Shown here piece after piece: positions 22,901-35,689 of a stretch of DNA of 64,000 bases; the first letter of the stretch is position 1, and each line of letters begins with the position of its first letter. Both the position numbers and the translations under genes were made by a program. Source of the DNA: Isoetes taiwanensis. Taxonomy: Eukaryota; Streptophyta; Lycopodiopsida; Isoetales; Isoetaceae. The notes below the pieces were generated by a model, which worked only from the letters and a program-made list of their open reading frames with translations, was not told the DNA's origin and did not search any database. The stretch lies in contig JAJEKV010000060.1 of the NCBI GenBank assembly GCA_021234155.1, positions 4,260,451 through 4,324,450 on the forward strand, written 5' to 3'.

Positions 22901-23110
22901 GGGGCCTACTGTAAAGTATGATAGAACAAGTGGCTTTTTGTTTGTCAACTCTAGCAAGATGTACCACAGGTAGTGAGGCGGCTTGTCCTTCCGGACAAGC
23001 GTGAGCGGTACACACATACACATATCCACTTCAAAATTTAGACCATCAATATCAATCTCCGTCCGACTTCTTTGACCAGATTTTTTTCTTCTGCCGTCGA
23101 CAAGACCCAA
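19940..23110 (+). pseudogene. TNP2-type CACTA transposase with C-terminal DUF4218/DUF4216-like regions
   Basis: Recognisable in order on plus: LQTKFKWSNASVYALL (about 19,973); HACPNDCMIFYP ... CLVCNEQRYG (20,190-20,280), the TNP2 zinc-binding region; VRLGTATDGVNPYG (about 20,577-20,618); LDVYLRIIVDELLPLW (from about 20,752) and LRGILLWTMHDF; LLIQHLLDPMHIFKSVGNSL (21,312-21,370), the conserved D-MHI-K-V region; LPPAKWVIARADHRAIYDDL (from about 21,474); LKSHGWHKFLH; further on APKHGVMKGRKIVGVVARRQ (about 22,200) and YDRTSGFLFVNSSKMYHR (about 22,915), like DUF4216. There are many frameshifts and stops, so the transposase is dead. It would cut and paste the CACTA element by binding the termini and subterminal repeats. 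Confidence 0.88.
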
Positions 23111-23427
23111 CATGGTGGTTTATCATACAAACTACAGGGGGCGTAATATTCCAAGGTGTTGTGCTAGAGGAGTCAATAACGTCACGAAGAGCCCTCTGGC
23201 GGATCAAGGCATTCAAACTCACTTGGGAAAGCGAGCATCAAGAGGTTGGACCACCGGCTCTCATGCGACATCTTACACGAGCAATTCCACGAAATCTGAG
23301 ATGTACTTGGGGCATTTTAATACAAATGTTGGCAATGCTAACAATGGCGACTCCTAGTTAGCACCTAGAGGAGGCGATCATTAAATTCTATATGTCAAAT
23401 ATTATGCATCCTCGATTGCAATCCTTC

Positions 23428-23490
23428 TCATAGGCTATGTCTATTGGTCTTAGGTGTGCAATAAAAACCCATTCAATTCAATTCTTTTTT
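23428..23490 (+). mobile_element. Possible LINE 3' tail
   Basis: The sequence ttggtcttaggtgtgcaata, followed by aaaaacccattcaattcaattc, closely resembles the LINE end near 4350-4400 (ttggtctcagtggacgataa, aaaaccta, attct repeat). It may be a very short truncated insertion of the same family. No coding part remains. Confidence 0.4.
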
Positions 23491-23999
23491 CTCCCCCCTC
23501 CCCTTTTGGTATACATTATATCGGAGGAATAAAGAAACGGGTGGAACATGGGCTCAAAGAAGCCACATAGGCTCAAGCATTGCCTCTAGACTAGAACATG
23601 CAAAGAGTCTTCAATGGTATCTTAGTTACTTCGATTTTCTCTAACCTTAAACCCGGTGCCACCACCAAGTTAACTTTGATCATTGCTTAATTTGATGCTA
23701 TCCACTAGCTTTTACATTTGTGGATCAACTGCTCTACCTTTCAAGCGGATAATAATAATGGTATTTTGTAGGGTGAACAAGTCCAAATACATAGAGTGAA
23801 GCATGAGGAGCCTATAGGCGTTGAGCGTGTAGGCGTTGCATTTCCCTTAGGGTCGAACATGCTACCTAGGTTCAAACAAGCCTCTTAGGCTCAAGCATTG
23901 TCTAGGCTCAAACATGCCCCGATATCAAACATGTACACAACAAAATAAAAATAGTTAAACCACGTCGCTATAACCAAATAAATTAATCATCGGACGTAT
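23491..23999. repeat. Short diverged repeats before the tandem array
   Basis: Phrases like taggctcaagcattg and ctcaaacatgc recur (about 23,540-23,600 and 23,810-23,930). No coding sequence. This may be another subterminal-like region of the element. Confidence 0.4.
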
Positions 24000-24050
24000 T
24001 GGCGTCGCATCACGGCGTTACCGCAATAACGTTTAAAACTCATTTCTTAG
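24000..24050. promoter_or_regulatory. GC motif at the left border of the tandem array
   Basis: One copy of the element-specific motif (ggcgtcgcatcacggcgtta) just before the array. A similar copy stands at 35,455-35,535 beyond the right end of the array. The preceding ctataaccaaat is also similar to ctataacaaaat at 35,453. Confidence 0.5.
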
Positions 24051-24065
24051 TTGGGTGAACATGAG

Positions 24066-27000
24066 TGGTCTTACAGTCCTGAGAACTTGGTCCCCGGGGG
24101 CAAGTCGGCGTTCGAGTCCATTGGCGAGCCAAATCGCGACTCCGGAGGGGGGGGGAGAGGCCCGTCCAGATCCCGGGGCCTTGGGGAGAGGAAGTGGGGG
24201 CAAGCGACTTCGGGGGGATTTTTAGGGTCCGTGCTCTGGCGTCAACACCCCCACTCCCGCGTCAAGTCCGCGGCGCATAAAGTCCCTTTGAATCGACAAG
24301 GAGAGGGGCCTCCAAAGCGTAAACCACGTGGGTTGCCGGGTTCTAGAAGGGTTTTGCGTTTTGGGGGCGGGGACTTGATGCATTTGCACTTGGGACTGGC
24401 CGAAAGCTGCCCGGCGAGAATCTGAAGCAAGGGGAAGGCCCGGCGGGCGGAGTTTGGGCTGTCCTCCTCCCCGATGTGGCAAGTAGAAGTCGAGGCTTTT
24501 CTGCGATGGCAAGACATTCATAAATTACGCAATTAATGCATTGTGCGAAAATAAATTCTGATTTTTTGCCGGTGGAATCCTAATCCATTTCCGGCACCTG
24601 ACCCAATTTTCTAAATTTTTAGGAGAAGGTCTAGGTCAAAGGGTTAGCATTAGAGCGGTCGGGGCAGCCCGTTGCGGGGCAACAGCCCAGGCTGGCACCC
24701 TTCCCAAAGTCAAAGCGAGGCCAGGACCTTGCGGGATCCCTCACAAGAGGGAGAGTCCAGGACCCCAAGAGGCGGGATCAAAAAGTTCCGAGGCAGCCCT
24801 TCTGGCGGCTCCCGGGGAGCCTGCGCTAATGACCACCCTCCGGGCGGTTCCCCTATCCGGCCAGTTGGATCCTCCGTTCGGGGGCCCCTCTTGGGGAAGG
24901 CCCAAAGATTCCAGATCGGTCGGAGAACTTGTCAAACCCGCGGAAGGCATCTGAGGTGACCTTGTAGAAACCCGCCGGTGTCTTGTCGTTCGGGCGCAGG
25001 AGGCTCGAGAATGGCAAATCGACCCTGCCAAATGCGTCAGGAATGGCGAAATTACCCTAGGGAGCAAGTTACAAAGGTCGGTTTTGCAAAGAAAAAACAC
25101 TCCGCCCTCCACGGCGGTATCCAGCATCCACATCCTAGGCCAATTGATTCTGCGAGTGTGATGGAAGTGAGCTACTTTGGCTTCTTGGAGGTGGGGTGGT
25201 CTTCTGGCCCGCGGAACTTGGTCCCCGAGAACAACGTCGGCGTTCTGAGTCCATTGGCGAGTCAAATCGCGATTCGGGAGGGGAGGTGGCCCGTCCAGTC
25301 CCCAGGGCCTTGGGGAGAGGAAGTTCAGGCAAGCGGCTTCGGGGGATTTTAGGGTCCGTGCTCTGGCGTCAACACCCCCACTCCACGTCAGAGTCCGCGG
25401 CGCAAAGGTCCCTTGAATCGACAAGGAGGGGCCTCCCAAATAAACCACGTGGGTTGCCGGGTTCTAGAAGGGTTTGCGTTTTGGGGGCGAGACTTGGTCT
25501 GTTGCACTTGGGACCTGGCCAGGAGCTGCGGCCGAGAATGCGGAGCAAGGGGCCTGGCGGGGCGGGGTTTGGGCCTGTCCTCCTCCCGATGTGGCAAGTA
25601 GAAGTCGAGGCACTGCGATGGCAAGACATTCATAAATTAAAATTAATGCATTGTATGCGAAAATAAATTCTGATTTTTGCCATTTGGAATCCTAATCCAT
25701 TTCCGGCCTACGGCCCAATTTTCTAAATTTTAGGAGAAGGTCTAGGTCAAAGGGTTAGCATTAGAGCGGTCGGGGCAGCCCGTTGCGGGGCAGCGAGGCT
25801 GGCACCCTTCCCCCAAGTCAAGCGAGGCCGGGACCTTGCGGCGATCCCTCACAAGAGGGAGAGTCCAGGACCCAAAGAGGCGGGATCCAAAAAAGTTCAG
25901 AGGCAGCCCTTCTGGCGGCTCCCGAGGGCCGCGCTAATGACCACCCTCCCGGAGCCGGTTCCCCTATCCGGCCGTTGGATCCTCCTTCGGGGGCCCCTCT
26001 TGGGAAGGCCCAAAGATTCCCAGATCGGTCAGGAGAACTTGTCAAACCGTAGCGGAAAATCCACGAGTGGAACCTTGTAACCATTGATGTCTTGTCGTTA
26101 GGGCACCGGGGAGGCTCGGAATGGCAAATCGACCACTGCCAAATCGTCCGGAATGGCGAAATTACCCTAGGGAGCAAGTTACAAGGTGGGTTTGCAAAAG
26201 AAAGAAACACTCCGCCCTCCACGACGGTATCCATCCACATCCTAGGCCAATTGACTACGAGTGTGATGGAAGTGAGCTACTTTGGCGCTTCTTGGAGGTC
26301 GGGTGGTCTTCGGCCCGCGGAACTTGGTCCCCAGGGCAATGTCGGCGTTGTGAGTCCATTGGCGAGAGTCAAATCGCTTGGTTCAGGAGAGGGGGAGGTG
26401 GCCCGTCCAGTCCCCGGGGCCTTGGGGAGGGGAAATTGAGGGCAAGCGGCTTCCGGGGGATTTTAGGGTCCGTGCTCACGGCGTCAACACCCCCACTCCC
26501 GCGTCAAGTCCGCGGCGCAAGGTCCCGCTGAATCGACAGGAGAGGGCCTCCAAAAGCGTAAACCACGTGGGTTGCCGGGTTCTAGAAGGGTTTGCGTTTT
26601 GGGGGCGAGACTTGATGCTGTTGCACTTGGGACTGGCGGCGGCTGCAGCCCGAGAATACGGAGCAAGGGGCTGGCGGAGCGGAGTTTGGGCCTGTCCTCC
26701 TCCCGATGTGGCAAGTAGAAGTCGAGGCTTTTTGCGGTGGCAAGACATTCATAAATTAGCAATTAATGCATTGTGCGAAAATAAATTCTGATTTTTGCCG
26801 GTGGATTCCTAACCCATCTCCGGCCACCGCGGCCCAATTTTCTAAATTTTGGGAGAAGGTCTAGGTCAAAGGGTTAGCATTAGAGCGGTCGGGGCAGGCG
26901 GGTTGCGGGATGCAGGGCACCCCTTCCCCAAGTCAAGCGAGGCGGGACCTTCGCGGGGATCCCTCACAGAGGGAAGTCCGGACCCCAAGAGGGGATCAAA

Positions 27001-30000
27001 AAGTTCGAGGCGACCCTTCTGGCGGCATAACTCCTAGAATGAAGCTAAATGACCACCCTCCCGGGCGGTTCCCCTATCCGGCCGTTGGATCCTCCCATTC
27101 GGGGGCCCCTCTTGGGGAAGGCCCAAAGATTCGTGTCGGTCAGGAGAACTTGTCAAACCGCATCTGGGTAGCCTTGTAGAAACCCTTGTTGTCTTGTCGT
27201 TCGGGACGCAGGAGGCTCATGGATGGCAAATCGACCACCACCAAATCGTCGGAATGGCGAAATTACCCTAGGGGCAAGTTACAAGGTCGGTTTTGCAAAG
27301 AAAGAAACACTCCGCCCTCCGAGGGAAAGTATCATCATCCACATCCTAGGCCAATTGACTACGAGTGTGATGGAAGTGAGCTACTTTGGCTTCTTGGAGG
27401 TGGGGTGGTCTTACAGCCCGCGGAACTTGGTCCCCGAGGGCAATGTCGGCGTTAGAGTCCATTGGCGAGTCAAATCGCAATTCGGAGGGGGAGGTGGCCG
27501 TCCCCCGGGGCCTTGGGGAGAGGAAATTGAGACAGCGGCTTCCGGGGGGATTTTAGGGTCAGTGCTCTCACGTCAACACCCCACTCCCACGTCAAGTCCA
27601 CGGCCCAAGGTCCTTGCGAATCGACAGGAGAGGGCCTCCAAAGCGTAAACCACGTGGGTTGCCGAGGTTCTAGAAGGGTTTGCGTTTTGGGGGCGAGACT
27701 TGTGCATTGCACTTGGGACTGGCCAGAAGGCTACGTAGAGAATCTGAACAAGGGAGGCCCGGCGGGCGGAGTTTGGGCCTGTCCTCCTCCCGATGTGGCA
27801 AGTAGAAGTCGAGGCTTTTGCGGGCAAGACATTCATAAATTACATAATTAATGCATTGTCACGAAAATAAATTCTGATTTTTTGCCGGTGGAATCCTAAT
27901 CCATTTCCGGCCTGCCCAATTTTTCTAAATTTTTAGGAGAAGGTCTAGGTCAAAGGGTTAGCATTAGAGCGTCGGGGCAGCGGCAGGATCGGGAACAGGG
28001 GTGGCACCCTTCCCCAAGTCAAGCGAGGCGGGGACCTTGCGGCTATCCCTCACAAGAGGGGAGCATCCAGGACCCCAAGGCGGGATCCAAAAAGTTCCCG
28101 GCAGCCCTTCTGGCGGCTCCCCCCGGAAGCGCTAAATGACCACCCTCCAAAAGCCCGGTTCCCCTATCCAGGCCAGTTGGATCCTCCGTTCGAGGGGCCC
28201 CTCTTGGGGAAGGCCCAAAAGATTCCAGATGGATAGCAGGAGAACTTGTCAAACCCGTAGCGGGCGTCTGAGGTCTTGGCCTTGTAGAAACAATTAACAT
28301 GTCTTGTCGTTCGAGCACGCAGGGGGCTCGAATGGCAAATCGACCACATCAAATCGTCAGGAATAAAGCGAAATTACCCTAGGGAGCAAGTTACAAGGTC
28401 GGTTTGCAAAGAAAGAAACACTCCGCCCTCCGGGAAAGTATCCCGCATCCACATCCTAGGCCAATTGACTACGAGTGTGATGGAAGTGGCTACTTTGGCT
28501 TCTTGGAGGTCGGGTGGTCTTACAGCCCGCGGAACTTGGTCCCGAGGGCAGCGTCGGCGTTCTGAGTCCATTGGCGAGAGTCAAATGCTTGATTCCGGAG
28601 AGGGGAGGTGCCCGGTCCGTCCCGGGGCCTTAGGGAGAGGAAATTAGGCAAGCAGCTTCGGGGGATTTTAGGGTCCGTGCTCTGCGTCAACACCCCCCAC
28701 TCCCGCGTCAAGTCACGGCGCAAGGTCCCGCTTGCGAATCGACAAGGAGGGCCTCCAAAAGCGTAAACCACGTGGGTTGCCCGAGGTTCTAGAAGGGTTT
28801 GCGTTTTGGGGGCGAGACTTGTCTGTGCACTGGGACTGGCCCGAAAGCTACAGCCAGAAATCTGGGAGCAAGGGGCCCGGCGGAGCGGAGTTTGGGCCTG
28901 TCCTCCTCCCGATGTGGCAAGTAGAAGTCGGGAGGCTTTTGCGATGGCAAGACATTCATAAATTAAATTAATGCATTGTGCGAAAATAAATTCTGATTTT
29001 TTGCCGGTTGGAATCCTAATCCATCTCCGGCCTACCACCCAATTTTTGAAATTTTTGGGAGAAGGTCTAGGTCAAAGGGTTAGCATTAGAGCGGTCGGGG
29101 CAGCGGTTCGCGGGGAACAGCAGAGCTGGCACCCTTCCCAAGTCAAGCGAGGCGGGGACCTTGCGGGGATCCCTCACAAGAGGGAGAGTCCCAGGACCCC
29201 AAGCGGGATCAAAAAAGTTCCCGAGGCAGCCCTTCTGGCGGCTCCCCCGAGGGGCGCTAATGACCACCCTCCGGGCCGGGTTCCCCTATCCGGCCATTGG
29301 ATCCTCCGTTCGGGGGCCCCTCTTGAGGAAGGCCCAAAAGATTCCCGTCGGTCGGGAGAACTTGTCAAACAGCGGGAAAGATCACGAGGTCGACCTTGTA
29401 GAACCCCCGATGTCTTGTCGTTCGAGACGCAGGGAGCTCGAATGGCAAATCGACCCTGCCAAATCGTCGGAATGGCGAAATTACCCTAGGGGAGCAAGTT
29501 ACAAGGTCGGTTTTGCAAAAGAAAGAAACACTCCGCCCTCCACGGCCGGTATCCCGCATCCCACATCCTAGGCCAATTGACTACGAGTGTGATGGAAGTG
29601 AGCTACTTTGGCGCTTCTTGGAGGTGGGGTGGTCTTCTAGCCCGCGGAACTTGGTCCCCGAGGGCACGCGTCGGCGTTAGAGTCCATTGGCGAGCCAAAT
29701 CCGCGATTCAGGAGAGGGAGGTCACCCGTCCGTCCCGAGGGGCCTTGGGGAGAGGAATTCCGGGGCAAGCGACTTCCACAGGGGATTTTAGGGTCCGTGC
29801 TCTGGCGTCAACACCCCCTCCCGTCAAGTCAGCGGCGCAAGGTCCCCGAATCGACAAGGAGGGGCCTCCAAAAGCGTAAACCACAGTGGGTTGCGGGTTC
29901 TAGAAGGGTTTTGCGTTTTGGGGGCGAGACAGTGCATTGCACTGGGACCTGGCGGCTGCAATAGAGAATCTGGAGCAAGGGAACTGGCGGAGGCGGAGTT

Positions 30001-33000
30001 TGGGCCTGTCCTCCTCCCGATGTGGCAAAGTAGAAGTCGAGGGGGCTTTTTTGCGTGGCAAGACATTCATAAATTACATAATTAATGCATTTATGCGAAA
30101 ATAAATTCTGATTTTTTGCCGGTGGAATCCTAATCCATTTCCGGCCTACCACAGGCCCAATTTTTGAAATTTTTAGAGGAGAAGGTCTAGGTCAAAGGGT
30201 TAGCATTAGAGCGGTCCGGGGCAGCCCGTTGCGGGGATCAACCAGGGGGCACCCTTCCCCTCAAAGCGAGGCCGAGGACCTTGCGGGGATCCCTCACAAG
30301 AGGGGAGAATCCAGGACCCAAAAGGCGGGATCAAAAAAAGTTCAAAAGAGGCGACCCTTCTGGCGGCGCTCCCGAATGAAGCGCTAATGACCACCCTCCC
30401 GGGCGGTTCCCCTATCCGGCCGTTGGATCCTCCCAGTTCGGGGGCCCCTCTTGGGGGAAGGCCCAAAGATTCCAGATCGGTCAGGAGAACTTGTCAAACC
30501 AGCGTCTGAGGTCCTAAACCTTGTAGAAACGCATTGATGTCTTGTCGTTGAACCTGCGGGGAGGCTCGGGAATAGCAAATCGACCACACCAAATGTCCCA
30601 GGAATGGCGAAATTACCCTAGGGAGCAAGTTACAAGGTAGGTTTTGCAAAGAAAGAAACACTCCGCCCTCCCTACGACAATTATCCATCCACATCCTAGG
30701 CCAATTGACTACGAGTGTGATGGAAGTGAGCTACTTTGGCGCTTCTTGGAGGTCGGGTGGTCTTACCCAGCCCGCGGAACTTGGTCCCCGAGGGCACCTT
30801 GTCGGCGTTTGTTTTGGGGACGAGTCCATTGGCGAGAGTCAAATCCGGCGTTACAGCGATTCCGGAGAGGGAGGTGGCCCGTCCCGGTCCCGGGGGCCTT
30901 GGGGAGAGGAAATTGAGAACAAGCGACTTCGAGGGGGATTTTTAGGGTCCGTGCTCACGGCGTCAACACCCCCACTCCCGATCAAGTCCGCGGCGCAAGG
31001 TCCCGAGATCGACAAGGAGGGGCCTCCAAAGCGTAAACCACAATGGGTTGCGGGTTCCTAGAAGGGTTTGCGTTTTGGGGGCGAGACTTGGTCTGTTGCA
31101 CTTGGGACCTGGCGAAGGCTGCGGTAGAATCACGGACAAGGGAGGCCCGGCGGAGCGGAGTTTGGGCTGTCCTCCTCCCGATGTGGCAAGTAGAAGTCGA
31201 GGCTTTTGCGATGGCAAGACATTCATAAATTACGCAATTAATGCATTATGCGAAAATAAATTCTGATTTTTGCCAGGTGGATTCCTAATCCATCTCGACC
31301 TGCCATGACCCAATTTTGAAAATTTTAGGAGAAGGTCTAGGTCAAAGGGTTAGCATTAGAGCGGTCGGGGCGGCGGTTCTGCGGGGGCAACCCGGCTGGC
31401 ACCCTTCCCCAAGTCAAAGCGAGGCCAGGGACCTTGCAGGGATCCCTCCTGAGAGGGAGAGTCAGGACCCCAAGGGCGGGGATCAAAAAAGTTCCCGAGG
31501 CAGCCCTTCTGGCGGCTCCCGGGGGCTGCAGCTAATGACCACCCTCCGGGCCGGGTTCCCCTATCCGGCCGTTGGATCCTCCGTTCGAGGGGCCCCCTCT
31601 TGGGAAGGCCCAAAAGATTCAGTCGGTCCCGGAGAACTTGTCAAACCGTTGTCACGAGGTTAAGCCTTGTAGAAACCCATGATGTCTTGTCGTTGAACGC
31701 AGGGAGGCTCGGGGCAGCAAATCGACCACTGCCAAATGCGTCAGGAATGGCGAAATTACCCTAGGGAGCAAGTTACAAGGTGGTTTTGCAAAGAAACACT
31801 CCGCCCTCCCGACCGGTATCCAGCATCCACATCCTAGGCCAATTGACTACGAGTGTGATGGAAGTGAGCTACTTTGGCTTCTTGGAGGTGGGGTGGTCTT
31901 CTGGCCCGCGGAACTTGGTCCCCAGGGGCAATGTCGGCGTTCCCGAGTCCATTGGCGAGTCAAATCGCGATTCAGGAGAGGGAGGTGGCCGTCGCGTCCC
32001 GGGGGCCTTGGGGAGAGAAGTTGAGGGGCAAGCGGCTTCCGGGGATTTTAGGGGGTCCGTGCTCACGGCGTCAACACCCCCCCTCCCCGTCAAGTCCGCG
32101 GCAAGGTCCCGCCCAATCGACAAGGAGAGGGGCCTCCAAAGCGTAAACCACGTGGGTTGCCCGAGGTTCTAGAAGGGTTTGCGTTTTGGGGGCGAGACTT
32201 GATCTGTTGCACTGGGACCTGGCGAGAAAAATGCTGCCAGAATCTGAACAAGGAGGCCCGGCGGACGGAGTTTGGGCCTGTCCTCCTCCCAGATGTGGCA
32301 AGTAGAAGTCGAGCTTTTTGCGATGTGAAGACATTCATAAATTCATAATTAATGCATTGTCTGAAAATAAATTCTGATTTTTTGCCGGTGGAATCCTAAT
32401 CCATTTCGACACACGACCCAATTTTCTAAATTTTGGAGAAGGTCTAGGTCAAAGGGTTAGCATTAGAGCGGTCGGGGCAGCCGTTCTGCGGGGCAACCGG
32501 TGGCACCCTTCCCCAAGTCAAGCGAGGCCCGGGACCTTGCGGGGATCCCTCACAAGAGGGGAGAGTCCAGGACCCCAAAGGCGGGGATCAAAAAAGTTCC
32601 CGAGGCAGCCCTTCTGGCGCTCCCGGGGCTGCCTGCAAGCTAATGACCACCCTCGGGGCCGGTTCCCCTATCCGGCCATTGGATCCTCCATTCGGGGGCC
32701 CCTCTTGGGAAGGCCCAAAAGATTCCAGTCGGTCAGGAGAACTTGTCAAGCCGCCCTTGTCAGGAATTGAGCCCTTGTAGAAACATTGTCTTGTCGTTCA
32801 TGACGCAGGGAGGCTCAGGAATGGCCGTCGACCACGCCAAATCGTCGGAATGGCGAAATTACCCTAGGGAGCAAGTTACAAGGTCGGTTTTGCAAAGAAA
32901 ACTCCGCGCCCTCCGGCGGTATCCAGCATCCACATCCTAGGCCAATTGACTACGAGTGTGATGGAAGTGAGCTACTTTAGGCTTCTTGGAGGTGGGTGGT

Positions 33001-34645
33001 CTTAAGCCCGCAGAACTTGGTCCCCGAGGGCAATGTCGGCGTTCCCGAGTCCATTAAGCGGTCAAATCAGAGGGAGAGGAGTCGTCCGTCCGTCCCAGAG
33101 GCCTTGGGGAGAGAAGTTCGGGGCAAGCGGCTTCAGGGGGATTTTAGGGTCCGTGCTCACGGCGTCAACACCCCCCACTCCCGTCAAGTCCGCGGCGCCA
33201 AGGTCCCGCCGAATCGACAAGGAGAGGGCCTCCAAAGCGTAAACCACAATGGGTTGCGGGGTTCTAGAAGGGTTTGCGTTTTGGGGCCCGAGACTTGTCT
33301 GTTGCACTGGGACTGGCGGGGCTACCCGCCCAGAGAATAACAAACAGGGCCCGGCGGGCGGAGTTTGGGCCTGTCCTCCTCCGATGTGGCAAGTAGAAGT
33401 CGGCGCTTTGCGGTGGCAAGACATTCATAAATTAGCAATTAATGCATTGTCTGAAAATAAATTCTGATTTTTTGCCCGGTGGATTCCTAATCCATCTCGG
33501 CACACAGCCCAATTTTGAAATTTTAGGAGAAGGTCTAGGTCAAAGGGTTAGCATTAGAGCGGTTGGGGCAGCCCGGATTCTGCGGGGAAGCAGAGCTGGC
33601 ACCCTTCCCCCAAGTCAAGCGAGGCCCGGACCTTGCGGGGATCCCTCACAAGGGGAGAGTCAGGACCCCAGAGGCGGGATCAAAAAAGTTCGAGGCAGCC
33701 CTTCTGGCGGCGCTCCCGCTGCAGCTAATGACCACCCTCCGGGCCGGTTCCCCTATCCGGCCATTGGATCCTCCGTTCAAAGGCCCCTCTTGGGGAAGGC
33801 CCAAAAGATTCCAGTCGGTCGGGAGAACTTGTCAAGCCGTGAGCGTCACGAGGTCGACCTTGTAGAAGCCGCATGTCTTGTCGTTCGAGACGCAGGGAGG
33901 CTCGGAATGGCAAATCGACCACAACCAAAATCGTCAGGAATGGCGAAATTACCCTAGGGAGCAAGTTACAAGATTCGGTTTTGCAAAGAAAAAACACTCC
34001 GCCCTCCACGGCGGTATCCATCCACATCCTAGGCCAATTGACTACGAGTGTGATGGAAGTGAGCTACTTTGGCTTCTTGGAGGTGGTGGTCTTACGGCCC
34101 GAACTTGGTCCCGAGGGGCAATGTCGGCGTTACGAGTCCATTAGCGAGTCAAATCAGCGATTCCAGGAGGGGAGGTCACCCGTCCCGAGTCCCCAGGGGC
34201 CTTGGGGAGAAAAATTCGGGGCAAGCGACTTCCAGGGGGATTTTAGGGTCCGTGCTGGCGTCAACACCCCCCTCCCGCGTCAAGTCACGGCGCAAGGTCC
34301 CCGAATCGACAAGGAGAGGGCCTCCAAAGCGTAAACCCGGTGGGTTGCCGGGGTTCTAGAAGGGTTTTGCGTTTTGGGGGCGAGACTTAGTCATTTGCCT
34401 TGGGACTGGCCAGAAAACGCCCCAGAGAATCTGAACAAGGGGAGGCGGCGGGCCAGGAGTTTGGGCTGTCCTCCTCCGATGTGGCAAGTAGAAGTCGGTG
34501 CTTTGGCAAAGACATTCATAAATTATGCAATTAATGCATTGTCGAAAATAAATTCTGATTTTTGCCGGTGGATTCCTAACCCATCTCGGCCACCAACCCA
34601 ATTTTTGAAATTTTGGGAGAAGGTCTAGGTCAAAGGGTTAGCTAA
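24066..34645 (+). repeat. Tandem array of a 1.1-kb unit, about 9.6 copies
   Basis: The landmark gcattagagcggtcgg occurs at about 24,647, 25,758, 26,877, 27,961, 29,083, 30,203, 31,353, 32,460 and 33,551, with its broken start at 34,641, giving intervals of 1.08-1.15 kb. All copies are in the same direction. The unit is GC-rich in most of its length with one AT-rich part (cataaattacgcaattaatg). It contains conserved blocks such as ggcgaaattaccctagggag, ggccaattgactacgagtgt and gtaaaccacgtgggttgc. Copies differ mainly by small indels in G/C runs. Open frames run through on both strands but in different frames in each copy, so I consider it non-coding. The array lies between the two genes of the CACTA element. 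Confidence 0.95.
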
Positions 34646-35410
34646 GGTCAAAGGAATGGAGTTTGTGGGATCGTTGTACTTGGGGTTGACCTTGGCTCAT
34701 TTGGGCGTTATACTTGGTCTAAGATTGCATTGGGCGTAAACCACATGACTTGCAGGATTCTAGAAGGGTTTTTGTTTTGGTTTTACTGCTCCCTAAAGCT
34801 ATTTGACATGGATGGCATAACTAACTTGTAATGGCTGGTTTTGTTTCTCGAAAACAATTGTACCTTGATGAAAGATTGCTTCATAGTTTCCAAGTGAAAA
34901 ATTTTTTAATGTGTCATACTTATTGTTTGCCCCCACGGTCAAAGACTTCGCCTTTTTTCGATGCACACTCTTTTAGTTATGCATTTTATTGCATTTATGG
35001 TTTATAAATTCATAGTTAATGCATGGCATGGAATTAAATTATGGTTTTGGTCAGCTGGCTTCCATGGTCATCACCGGCATCTGGGAAAATTTCAAAATTT
35101 TGGATAAGGTCCCGACAAGGCGTTGGGGTTAGAGCGGTCGGAGGCGGCCGTTGTTGGGCAAACATGGTAGCACCCTTCCCCAAGTCAAACAAAGGCGACT
35201 TTGAATGGCCACCTCGGTGGGGAGAGTCCCGTCCCGAGAGGCGGACCCCAAAAAATGTTCTCGAGGCGACTGTCACAGCGCAGCCCCCCAGAGGGCTGTA
35301 TGCTAATGAACACCCTCCGGCTTCGTTCCCCTATATATCCGACCGTTGAATCCTCCGTTCAAGGATCGGCCTCCGGGGGCTGTTCAAATAAGCCTAGGGA
35401 CAAACTTTAA
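34646..35410 (+). repeat. Diverged single unit adjoining the array
   Basis: This stretch aligns with the array unit in the same order (gcgtaaaccacatgacttgc, attctagaagggttt, tagttaatgcatggcatgg, ggttagagcggtcgg, cacccttccccaagtcaaac, ccgttgaatcctccgttc) but with many substitutions. It has cccctatatatccgaccg where array copies have cccctatccggccg. It is a distant relative and may represent the single-copy form from which the array was amplified. Confidence 0.75.
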
Positions 35411-35439
35411 TGAGCTTCACATTAAAAAAAAGATGCAAA

Positions 35440-35545
35440 AACAATAACATTGCTATAACAAAATACGTCAGCGGGGGCGTCGCGTGCGGCAGCAGTTGAA
35501 AATAACGTCGCGTCACGGCGTGGCGTCACATCTCTGACGCTCTGT
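35440..35545 (+). promoter_or_regulatory. GC-motif cluster upstream of the second CACTA gene
   Basis: Copies of gcgtcgcgtgcggc and aacgtcgcgtcacggcgtgg followed by gcgtcac. The position just upstream of a pyrimidine-rich leader with a donor (ctaag, gttagta near 35,664) mirrors the TNP2 promoter at 17.3-17.6 kb. Confidence 0.5.
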
Positions 35546-35689
35546 AATATTTTGAAACCGTGGCGGTATTTTTTTTCGGAACTTCTTTTTTTCGCCCTAC
35601 TTCTTCGGGTTCTTGAAGCGTCCGTGGCTAGTACCACGATCTACACCAAGCAACTATTCTAAGGTTAGTATATCATGTTTTTAGATTGA

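Noticed and set aside
24051-34628. Dozens of open frames of 60-235 codons on both strands within the tandem array
   Set aside because: They fall in different frames in different copies of the same 1.1-kb unit and on both strands. GC-rich sequence with few stops explains them.
24066-34645. Tandem array as ribosomal DNA spacer
   Set aside because: No rRNA gene sequence lies on either side; the flanks carry the CACTA-specific GC motif.
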